Assembly (NCBI GenBank): GCA_017987055.1
Contig: JAGNUJ010000103.1
Location: 1 to 5,708, forward strand
Direction: 5' to 3'
Source: Giesbergeria sp.
GTDB taxonomy: Bacteria; Pseudomonadota; Gammaproteobacteria; Burkholderiales; Burkholderiaceae_C
DNA: 5,708 nt
Both the position numbers and the translations under genes were made by a program. The notes under the pieces were generated by a model that saw only the letters and a list, made by a program, of their open reading frames with translations, ran no database searches and was not told where the DNA came from. Below, piece after piece: positions 1 to 5,553 of this stretch. Numbering within the stretch: position 1 is the stretch's first letter; each line of letters starts with the position of its first letter.

Positions 1-863
1 CCGTAGCCGCTGGTGCGCGTCAGGTGGCGGTACGTCCACGGCACCCACGTTGATTGCACTTTGAGTTTTGGCAGGCCTTTCAGCAGTGCCGCATCGGCGC
101 TGACTTTGGTCGCCGCTTGCAAGCCGCCCAAGTGCCACGCACCGCAGACCACCGCAATGCGCTGGTGGCCTTTTTTGACGGCGTCGCGGATGCGCTGGCG
201 CATGTGGGCTTCGCGCAGCAGCTCGCGGCGGGCGCGGTGGGGGCATTGCTCTTCGCCTTGCGCACCCAAGTCGCTGCGCAGCGCGGTCATGGCCTCGGCG
301 ATGGCAGCGAACAGCTCTTCGCCATCGCCGCGCTCTTCGACGGTGTGGTTCCACCAGCTTTCGCCATCGGCGTGGCCGGCGGCTTGCGCCAGCCAGTGCA
401 GTGGGTCAGTGCGGTAACTGGGTTCGATGGGTTCGATGGGTTCGGCGGGTTCGGCGTCCTTCACTGCTTCGGCGGGTGCCGTTTCAGTGTCTTCTGCGGC
501 CGCGGCTTCTGCAGCTGCAGCTTGCTCTTCGCGCTCTTTGGACAGCGCCAGTTGGTGGGTCAGCGGCAGGTCGATAAACGATGCAGGCACCTGCCGTTGC
601 AGCGCCCAGCGCAGCGCCTGCCATTCGGGCGAAAACACCGCAAACGGGTGGTAGACCGCACGGCGCGGGTCGTCGGGGCAGTAACTCAGCAGGGCGACGG
701 GCGGCTGCATTTGTTCGGACAGCAGCGCGGCGAGCACGCTTTCGCCTTCGGGCGGGCCTTCGACCAGCACGCAGTCGGGCTGCAAGGCATCCAAAGCCCG
801 CACCAAGCTGCGCGCACAGCCCGGTCCGTGGTGGCGGATGCCGAAATAGTGGACTTTGCTCAC
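1..863 (-). CDS. DUF5682 family protein, N-terminal 287 residues (runs off left edge)
   Basis: No enzymatic role is established for this family as far as I know. The frame is open from GTG 863 to the window edge and has no ATG start, so I translated it by hand. It begins VSKVHYFGIRHHGPG, and continues with VEGPPE (residues 34-39), PDDPRRAVYHPFAVFSPEWQA (split: PDDPRRAV 63-70, FSPEWQA 77-83), DPLHWLAQAAG (153-163), CGAWH (240-244) and VPWTYRHLTRTSGY (274-287). I recognise these as DUF5682. Two GxxH motifs, GIRH (8-11) and GAWH (241-244), plus Glu35 recall the TraB/TIKI/EreA/ChaN hydrolase-like superfamily; that link is inference. Residues 108-149 form an Ala/Glu/Pro-rich acidic linker. GTG is chosen because AGGCGG lies 5 nt upstream and the conserved motif begins at residue 6. 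It follows the MoxR gene after 12 bp, so the two are almost surely co-transcribed. The family is normally much longer; the C-terminal part is outside the window. E. coli YehM is a probable relative (from memory). Confidence 0.9.
   Translation of the reverse strand, partial: MSKVHYFGIRHHGPGCARSLVRALDALQPDCVLVEGPPEGESVLAALLSEQMQPPVALLSYCPDDPRRAVYHPFAVFSPEWQALRWALQRQVPASFIDLPLTHQLALSKEREEQAAAAEAAAAEDTETAPAEAVKDAEPAEPIEPIEPSYRTDPLHWLAQAAGHADGESWWNHTVEERGDGEELFAAIAEAMTALRSDLGAQGEEQCPHRARRELLREAHMRQRIRDAVKKGHQRIAVVCGAWHLGGLQAATKVSADAALLKGLPKLKVQSTWVPWTYRHLTRTSGY
420..455 (-). repeat. Four tandem 9-bp repeats encoding AEP/IEP units in the DUF5682 linker
   Basis: On the plus strand the units are GGGTTCGAT, GGGTTCGAT, GGGTTCGGC and GGGTTCGGC, directly abutting. 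Read on the coding strand they give AEPAEPIEPIEP at residues 137-148 of the DUF5682 protein. The repeat is in frame and sits at the end of an acidic Ala/Glu/Pro-rich linker. Its copy number could change without breaking the gene. Confidence 0.9.
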
Positions 864-868
864 AGCAA

Positions 869-874
869 CCGCCT
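869..874 (-). promoter_or_regulatory. Ribosome binding site of the DUF5682 gene
   Basis: The minus strand reads AGGCGG, then 5 nt, then GTG at 863. It sits inside the 12-bp gap after the ATPase stop codon (876-878). It decides the GTG start, since no in-frame ATG lies between the upstream stop and the conserved GIRHHGPG motif. Confidence 0.6.
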
Positions 875-875
875 G

Positions 876-1961
876 TTATTCGAGTTCCTTGCAGGCGCGG
901 TACAGGCTTTTCCAGTCTTCGCGCTCTTTGACGACGATGTCTAAATATTCTTTCCACACCACCGCGTCTTGCACCGGGTCTTTAATCACGGCGCCAATCA
1001 AACCGGCCGCCACATCGTGCGGGTGCAGCACACCATCGCCAAAGTGCCCAGCCAGCGCCATGCCGTTGTTAATCACCGAAATCACTTCAGCGGTGGACAG
1101 CGACGAGCTGGGCGACTTGAGCTGGGTTTTGCCATCCAGCGTGCGGCCACTGCGCAGCTCGCGAAAAATTTGCACGATGCGGCGCACTTCTTTCAGCGCG
1201 GGCGGCTCGGCGGGCAATTGCAGCGCTTGCCCCATCTCGCCGACGCGCTTGACGACGATGGAGACTTCTTCTTCCTCGGTCGATGGCAGCGGCAGCACCA
1301 CGGTGTTAAAGCGCCGCTTCAAAGCCGCCGACAGCTCATTGACGCCCTTGTCGCGGTTGTTGGCGGTGGCAATCACGCTGAAGCCGCGCGTGGCCTGCAC
1401 CTCAGAAGCCAGCTCAGGAATCGGCAGGGTTTTTTCTGACAGCACGGTGATTAAAGAGTCCTGTACGTCGGCCGGGATGCGGGTCAGCTCTTCGACGCGG
1501 GCAATTTTTCCGTGCTTCATCGCGTGCATCAGCGGGCTGGGCACCAAGGCTTTTTCTGACGGGCCGTGGGCCAGCAGCTGGGCGTAGTTCCAGCCGTAGC
1601 GCAGTTGCTCTTCGCTGGTGCCCGCCGTGCCCTGAATCAGCAGGGTGGAGTTGCCACTCACGGCGGCCGCCAGATGCTCCGACACCCACGACTTGGCCGT
1701 GCCCGGCACGCCGTACAGCAGCAGCGCCCGGTCGGTGGCCAGCGTGGCCACGGCAATCTCCATCAGGCGGCGGCTGCCGATGTATTTGGCGCTGACCTGA
1801 AAGCCGTTGTCCAGCTGGTCGCCCATCAAATACGACACCACCGCCCACGGCGACAGCTGCCAGTTGGCGGGGCGGGCGTGGGTGTCGGCCTTTTGCAGCT
1901 CATCGAGCTCGTGGGCAAATTGGTGTTCGGCGTGTTGGCGTAGGGCTTCGGTGGTGCTCAT
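876..1961 (-). CDS. MoxR-type AAA+ ATPase (YehL-like)
   Basis: A cytoplasmic AAA+ ATPase of 361 residues, predicted to form an ATP-driven ring that remodels or activates a partner protein. Visible motifs: Walker A GVPGTAKS (84-91); a Walker B segment KIARVEELTRIP (152-163), where VEE replaces the usual hydrophobic-DE; sensor 1 VIATANNRD (196-204) with Asn201 the likely polar residue; an arginine-finger segment ALKRRFN (213-219). Residues 1-60 form an N-terminal extension, and about 250-361 is a helical lid including LSTAEVISVINNG. The signature VEELTRIPADVQD followed by LSEKTLPIPEL (174-184) and AALKRRFNTVVLPLP matches the MoxR subgroup that travels with DUF5682, DUF5691 and SWIM proteins; E. 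coli YehL is a likely relative. MoxR ATPases usually pair with a VWA protein (RavA-ViaA, NorQ-NorD, CbbQ-CbbO); none is in view. The start is ATG 1961, preceded by only a weak GAAAG about 6 nt away. It lies 51 bp after the DUF5691 stop and 12 bp before DUF5682. Confidence 0.95.
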   Translation of the reverse strand: MSTTEALRQHAEHQFAHELDELQKADTHARPANWQLSPWAVVSYLMGDQLDNGFQVSAKYIGSRRLMEIAVATLATDRALLLYGVPGTAKSWVSEHLAAAVSGNSTLLIQGTAGTSEEQLRYGWNYAQLLAHGPSEKALVPSPLMHAMKHGKIARVEELTRIPADVQDSLITVLSEKTLPIPELASEVQATRGFSVIATANNRDKGVNELSAALKRRFNTVVLPLPSTEEEEVSIVVKRVGEMGQALQLPAEPPALKEVRRIVQIFRELRSGRTLDGKTQLKSPSSSLSTAEVISVINNGMALAGHFGDGVLHPHDVAAGLIGAVIKDPVQDAVVWKEYLDIVVKEREDWKSLYRACKELE

Positions 1962-2012
1962 GAAAATCTTTCGGCAGCAACAAATACAAGGGGTTGAAAA
2001 AGAAGGCGGTGC
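1962..2012 (-). other. 51-bp gap between DUF5691 and MoxR ATPase genes
   Basis: This is the largest gap within the SWIM to DUF5682 block. It contains a weak GAAAG about 6 nt before the ATPase ATG. I see no hairpin-plus-T-run terminator and no clear promoter, so co-transcription across it is likely. Confidence 0.5.
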
Positions 2013-3608
2013 TCAAGCGCGTGGCAGCTGGCGCATGGCCTCTAGCGCTTTGAGCGTCGGCAAGTGGGGGCGCAGGGCTTGGGACAAGGCGGCCGCCACC
2101 GAATCTTCAGGCTGAGTGCTGTGGTGGGTACTGGCCAAAATTTGCAGCGCCGCCAGCTCGCTGGGGTGCAGCACACAGCACAACTCGCCCAGCGGCAAAC
2201 CGTAGTGGTAGCGCGGCTTATAGAGGAGCAGTTTGCTGACCAGCAGCCCAGACAACGCCTGCGACACATACTGGCCCGGCGGGTGTGCAGCAATCACTTG
2301 TTGCAGTATTTCTTCCAGCGCGCCTTGCTGTGGCTTGGTCATGGCTTGCAGGGTGCTGTGCCAATAGGGCTCGCGCTCGGCGGCGGGCAGCAGCGCCAGC
2401 ACGGCGGCCTGGGTGTCTTGCATCGCTTTGCTCGGCCAGTGGTCTAAAAAAGCTTTGCACCAAGCCATCGTGGTAGCGCTTATTGGGGCGGCGCGCAGCA
2501 CTTCCCACCACGCACGCACCACTGCGTCCGCCCAATCGTTTGTATGTACCCATTGCAATAGCGCATCAGGCGCCATGCCGGTGTGCTGCGGCCACCACGA
2601 CAGCGGCACTTGTCGCGCCAATTGGTACAGCCACCAAGCGCGCTCGCCTAGCTTGTCGTGGGCGGGACGCGCGGCTTCTATGCCTTCATCTTTCCAACTC
2701 GGGTCGGCAGCTTCGGGCGGGGCGATGACCCAGCGCTGGTCTGTTTGCAGACTCAGATACGGCGCAAGGCGAGCGCCGGCGCGCTGGCTGATGGCGCTAT
2801 CGGGCAACTGCACCAGCAAACCACGGGCGATATGGCGCACGTCGCGGCTGCGGTCTTGGCTGGCCAAGCGGGTCAGCAGGGCGTCATCTTCGGCAGACAG
2901 GCCAGTTTGCAGCACGGCCAGCAGTTCGGCGCGCTCTTTGGCAGGCAGGTCGGCCAAGCTCGCTTGCAAGCGCTCGCGTGCGGCGCTGGGCTGGCTTTGG
3001 CGCTCGTCGCGCAGCAGTTGCAGGCGCTGTGCCAACGTGCCTTCTTGCCAGCGGGTTTCTAGTGGCGTGCTGTCGGCGCTACTGACGTTCTCGGTGGCAT
3101 AGCGCCAAGTGCGGTGGTGGCGTGCCAGCCAGCGGCCGCGCTCGCCCAGCACCGCCAGCACGGCGGGGCGCAGCACGCTGGCGCGCTGTGCGGCATCCAG
3201 CGCCAGCGGCAGCAGGCTGGGCGGCAAGCGCCAGCCGGCCGCTGCCAAGTGCTGCAACCAGTCGATTTGCAGGCGCTGCGGCGCATCGGTCAGCAACCAG
3301 CGCACGGTGTCTATCAGGGCGCTGTCTTGCAAGGCGGCTTGGGCGACATCTGCCGCCGCCACGCCGTGCGGGCTGGTGCAGGCACTGGCTGTAGCGATAG
3401 GGCGCTGGCCAGCGCGCTCGCACACCGTCAGCACGCCAGCAGCTTGCAGCAGCGCTTGCGCCGAGCTGCTGGCTTTGGCTTGCACTTGTGCCAGCAGCGC
3501 GCCGACCGCACCGTCGAGTGCCGGCAGCACTAGCGGTTTTTTATTGGTGCCGACCATCGCCGGCGGCAGCAGGTTTTTCCAAGGGCTGGTGGCGGGTGGG
3601 GTACTCAT
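2013..3608 (-). CDS. DUF5691 domain-containing protein
   Basis: A 531-residue protein of unknown biochemical function, predicted cytoplasmic, with no signal peptide or membrane segment that I can see. The N-terminus (SPWKNLLPPAMVGTNKKPL, 8-26) and the central part (LSAEDDALLTRLASQDRSRD at 237-256, then VRHIARGLLVQLPDS at 257-271) look like DUF5691. The composition is Leu/Ala-rich and strongly helical. The 237-271 stretch, with its helix-DRS-helix pattern, resembles a HEAT-type repeat, so a scaffold or adaptor role is plausible (inference). Tryptophans are frequent, including WW at 325-326, 338-339 and 367-368. The start is ATG 3608, because it forms an ATGA overlap with the SWIM stop codon and the family N-terminus begins just after it. 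The frame stays open upstream to 3776, but that part lies inside the SWIM gene and is Arg-rich shadow sequence. An ATG at 3623 is an alternative that would add 5 residues. Translation is probably coupled to the SWIM gene. Confidence 0.9.
   Translation of the reverse strand: MSTPPATSPWKNLLPPAMVGTNKKPLVLPALDGAVGALLAQVQAKASSSAQALLQAAGVLTVCERAGQRPIATASACTSPHGVAAADVAQAALQDSALIDTVRWLLTDAPQRLQIDWLQHLAAAGWRLPPSLLPLALDAAQRASVLRPAVLAVLGERGRWLARHHRTWRYATENVSSADSTPLETRWQEGTLAQRLQLLRDERQSQPSAARERLQASLADLPAKERAELLAVLQTGLSAEDDALLTRLASQDRSRDVRHIARGLLVQLPDSAISQRAGARLAPYLSLQTDQRWVIAPPEAADPSWKDEGIEAARPAHDKLGERAWWLYQLARQVPLSWWPQHTGMAPDALLQWVHTNDWADAVVRAWWEVLRAAPISATTMAWCKAFLDHWPSKAMQDTQAAVLALLPAAEREPYWHSTLQAMTKPQQGALEEILQQVIAAHPPGQYVSQALSGLLVSKLLLYKPRYHYGLPLGELCCVLHPSELAALQILASTHHSTQPEDSVAAALSQALRPHLPTLKALEAMRQLPRA
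3605..3608 (-). other. ATGA stop/start overlap between SWIM and DUF5691 genes
   Basis: On the minus strand the DUF5691 ATG (3608-3606) and the SWIM TGA (3607-3605) share bases as ATGA. With no strong Shine-Dalgarno sequence just upstream, this arrangement suggests termination-reinitiation coupling, which helps keep the two products in fixed proportion (inference). Confidence 0.85.
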
Positions 3609-4969
3609 GCGCGCGGTGTCCATATCCAAAAACCTTCGGGGCTGACGGCGGTGAGCGGACGCAGGCTGCTGCCGTCCCATTCGCCGTGGACGGTCAACGG
3701 CTGACCGCCGCTCAGCGCCAGCAGTGCCCAACCATCGCTCAGGTGCAATTGCAGCGGCAAAGCCATGTCGCCCCATTGCAAATGGAAGCGGGATGTGTCT
3801 TTGTCGCCGTCATAGTGCAGCGTGGCATCGCCGCAGCGCAGCGAATGCAAGTGCCCCCACGGATTGGCAGCGACACGCTGCGCCATCTGCTGCCATTCTT
3901 CGTTGGGCGACATGCTTGCCAGCAGTGTCGGTGGCTGCTGCGCCAGGGCAACGGTTTGACTGCTTACCACCAAGGCTCGCAGCGGCGCAGCGCTCGGATA
4001 AAACGCCAAGCTGGCCTGCACCGTGCTCAGCGCGACCCATGACGACTCAAACACCCGCCCGGCAAAAGTGTGGTCGAGCAAAAAGGCGCGCTGCCCGGTC
4101 TGCAAACCATGCAGCCAAACGCGGCGCTCTATCAAACGGTTGTCGCGCTCTTCTTGGATGACGCCCAGCACCAGCCACTCGTCGGTTACCGGGGGCGACT
4201 GCGCCAAGATACTGTCTTTGTCTATCGGCCAGCCCATCAGCGCGCGCAAGTCGGCGCTGGCCGCTTCGCCAAGCGCGTTGCGGCGTTGGATGGCATCGCA
4301 CGCCAGTTGCAGCAGGCCGAGGCGGCACAGCACGTTCTGCGGCCAATCAGCGCCGTTGTGCAACGCCTCAGCCGCATAGCGCAGGCGCTGCGCCAAACCG
4401 GGCGCTTGCGCATCGACCAAGCGCGCGGCCATCGTCTCCCACGCCTGGCGGCTGTCCCCAGTCAGGTGGCCCAGACCTTGGTCGATTTGATCGGTCAACC
4501 ACTGCTGCAATTCGGCAACGCCTTTGTCGATGCGGCTCCAGCGCTTGGCGGCGGTTTTCAGCGCGCTGGCTTGAGCGCTGGGGTCGGCGGCTTTGTCGGC
4601 GGCTTTTTGTTGTTGCTGTTGCTGCTTTTCTTCTTTTTTCTGCGTGCGCTGGGTGCGGGCGGCCAGCCATTCGGTCACCCACGCCGGCTCGGCGCTGGCT
4701 TGGAACTGCGCCGGGCTTTTTGCCCACAGCAGCAGCAAGGCCAAACCGTGTTTGCACGGAAATTTGCGACTAGGGCAGGAGCAGCGAAACGACGGCCCGG
4801 CCAAATCGACCTGCGTTTGATAAGTGCTGCTGCCTTGGCACTTGCCCCACAGCGCGGCTGCGTTGGCACCGAGCAGCGGCCATTGGCCCGGTTTGGTTAG
4901 CCCATTGGCCGCCTTGGCCGAGGCGGCATCGGGTGCCAGTGTGAGCACAGATTCAGCGCTAAATTGCAT
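3605..4969 (-). CDS. SWIM zinc-finger domain protein
   Basis: A 454-residue cytoplasmic protein with an N-terminal SWIM zinc finger, a fold thought to bind Zn and mediate nucleic-acid or protein contacts. The CxCx(n)CxH ligands are visible as Cys63, Cys65, Cys72 and His74 in FRCSCPSRKFPCKHGLALLL (61-80). They are preceded by LWGKCQGSSTYQTQVDL (40-56), typical of the SWIM proteins that accompany MoxR ATPase operons. Residues 106-130 form a charged Lys/Gln/Ala-rich linker with six consecutive glutamines (116-121). The rest (about 135-454) is helical at first and then beta-rich towards the end, with a final DGWALLALSGGQPLTVHGEW region (412-431). I do not recognise a domain in it. ATG 4969 is chosen because the sequence matches the family N-terminus (LTLAPDAASAKA, 9-20). 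No Shine-Dalgarno sequence is evident. The gene starts 26 bp after the lipoprotein stop and overlaps DUF5691 by 4 bases. E. coli YehQ is a possible relative. Confidence 0.92.
   Translation of the reverse strand: MQFSAESVLTLAPDAASAKAANGLTKPGQWPLLGANAAALWGKCQGSSTYQTQVDLAGPSFRCSCPSRKFPCKHGLALLLLWAKSPAQFQASAEPAWVTEWLAARTQRTQKKEEKQQQQQQKAADKAADPSAQASALKTAAKRWSRIDKGVAELQQWLTDQIDQGLGHLTGDSRQAWETMAARLVDAQAPGLAQRLRYAAEALHNGADWPQNVLCRLGLLQLACDAIQRRNALGEAASADLRALMGWPIDKDSILAQSPPVTDEWLVLGVIQEERDNRLIERRVWLHGLQTGQRAFLLDHTFAGRVFESSWVALSTVQASLAFYPSAAPLRALVVSSQTVALAQQPPTLLASMSPNEEWQQMAQRVAANPWGHLHSLRCGDATLHYDGDKDTSRFHLQWGDMALPLQLHLSDGWALLALSGGQPLTVHGEWDGSSLRPLTAVSPEGFWIWTPRA
4607..4624 (-). repeat. Six-codon polyglutamine tract in the SWIM protein
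   Basis: A run of CAG/CAA codons (CAG CAA CAG CAA CAA CAA on the coding strand) encodes Gln116-121. It lies within a Lys/Glu/Gln/Ala-rich segment that separates the SWIM finger from the C-terminal region. It is probably a flexible or helical hinge. Mixed CAG and CAA use lowers the chance of slippage compared with a pure run. Confidence 0.85.
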
Positions 4970-4995
4970 AGAGGCAAAAAGTTAAAAGCCAAAAA
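4970..4995 (-). other. Short AT-rich spacer before the SWIM gene
   Basis: These 26 bp between the lipoprotein stop and the SWIM ATG are strikingly A/T-rich compared with their surroundings (coding strand TTTTTGGCTTTTAACTTTTT then GCC). I see no Shine-Dalgarno sequence, no stable hairpin that would make a terminator, and no convincing -35/-10 pair. The AT-richness could favour an unstructured ribosome landing site or part of a promoter for the SWIM operon. Confidence 0.35.
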
Positions 4996-5508
4996 TTAAC
5001 GCCCTCCCTTGTGCTCGGGCGACTCCATATCCGGGGCAATCATGGTACGGGCGACGCTGCGGCCATCCGTGCTAATTACGGTAAATATTTTGGCGCTGCT
5101 CGGCGCGTCCAAAAAGCGCCAATCGTAGTGCGTCTCGCCACTGAGTGCGTAGGGCGTGACTTTTGCTGGCTTGCCCAAACGGCGGCGCACTTCTTGCATC
5201 TGCATGCCCGGCGTAATCAGCGCAAAGTTATCGGGGGTGAGCACTTGGCGCAGCGCGCTCATCTTGCCGTCGGCGCCAATGGTGATCATGTAATTGCGCT
5301 GGCCGGCGGGCTGGCGGTTGTATTCCAGCGTGTGTGCGCCACCGGGCTCGTTCCAGACGTTATCAGGCACGCCAAAACGGTCGCGCACGTCCATTTCGGT
5401 GGATACGCCTTCTTCCAATTCGCTGATACGCTGCGGGTCGCACGCGGCGCTGGCGAGGGCGGCTACGGCGATGGCCGCCCAACGTGCAAGGTGTTTCAAA
5501 GACGCCAC
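4996..5508 (-). CDS. Putative lipoprotein with two BamE/SmpA-like modules
   Basis: A 170-residue exported protein. Residues 1-22 are a signal peptide: Lys5 and Arg9, then the hydrophobic stretch WAAIAVAALASAA, ending at Cys23, the presumed lipidated residue. The lipobox is poor, with Ser at -3 instead of Leu. Asp at +2 would, by the E. coli Lol rule, favour inner-membrane retention. The AxA-like A19-S20-A21 also allows signal peptidase I cleavage. The mature part shows two similar modules: GVSTEMDVRDRFGVPDNVW (34-52) with GADGKMSALRQV (78-89), and GMQMQEVRRRLGKPAKV (101-117) with STDGRSVARTMI (146-157). Each has the G-x-x-x-x-x-V-x-x-x-[FL]G-x-P pattern of BamE/SmpA/OmlA-type proteins. A role in envelope assembly or stability is a family-based guess. 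The start is GTG 5508, with AAGGGGG 7 nt upstream. The gene diverges from DUF3460 and precedes the SWIM gene by 26 bp. Confidence 0.85.
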   Translation of the reverse strand: MASLKHLARWAAIAVAALASAACDPQRISELEEGVSTEMDVRDRFGVPDNVWNEPGGAHTLEYNRQPAGQRNYMITIGADGKMSALRQVLTPDNFALITPGMQMQEVRRRLGKPAKVTPYALSGETHYDWRFLDAPSSAKIFTVISTDGRSVARTMIAPDMESPEHKGGR

Positions 5509-5553
5509 GGCGCTGCCCCCTTAAAATCGAAGTCAGAGAGGTTAACCCAGTCC
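5509..5553. promoter_or_regulatory. Divergent intergenic region between lipoprotein and DUF3460 genes
   Basis: These 45 bp separate two divergent start codons and hold the lipoprotein ribosome binding site plus a GAGAGG (5535-5540) that could serve DUF3460 at a long distance. A TAAAAT hexamer on the plus strand (5522-5527) could be a -10 element, but I find no good -35 partner. Promoters for both genes must lie here or extend into the opposing coding sequence. No promoter is assigned with confidence. Confidence 0.4.
5516..5522 (-). promoter_or_regulatory. Ribosome binding site of the lipoprotein gene
   Basis: The minus strand carries AAGGGGG followed by 7 nt and GTG at 5508. It is the strongest Shine-Dalgarno-like sequence in the window. 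It supports the GTG start over the downstream TTG at codon 4. Confidence 0.65.

Noticed and set aside
54..944. Long plus-strand open frame (296 codons) antisense to DUF5682 and the end of the ATPase gene
   Set aside because: The minus-strand frame here encodes recognisable DUF5682 motifs; the antisense product is Gln/Gly/Phe-rich and resembles no family. GC-rich codon bias commonly leaves the opposite strand open.
1428..1560. Near-repeat of a TTTTTTCTGAC-like string at about 1430-1440 and 1550-1560
   Set aside because: Both encode SEK followed by a small residue and Leu in the ATPase (SEKTL and SEKAL) in different structural settings; best explained by chance and shared codons.
3609..3776. 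56-codon upstream extension of the DUF5691 frame
   Set aside because: It lies wholly inside the SWIM gene, is Arg-rich like other shadow frames, and the family N-terminus starts after the ATG at 3608.
4070..4900. Long plus-strand open frame (276 codons) opposite the SWIM gene
   Set aside because: It mirrors the SWIM coding frame; its poly-Leu/Phe stretch is just the antisense of the Lys/Gln linker codons, not a real membrane segment.
4970..4995. Possible intrinsic terminator after the lipoprotein gene
   Set aside because: Only a 3-bp GGC/GCC pairing around an A/T loop can be drawn; the T-rich parts do not follow a stable stem.
5522..5527. TAAAAT as a -10 promoter element for DUF3460
   Set aside because: No acceptable -35 hexamer occurs 16-19 bp upstream, and the A-run overlaps the lipoprotein ribosome binding site, which explains part of it.
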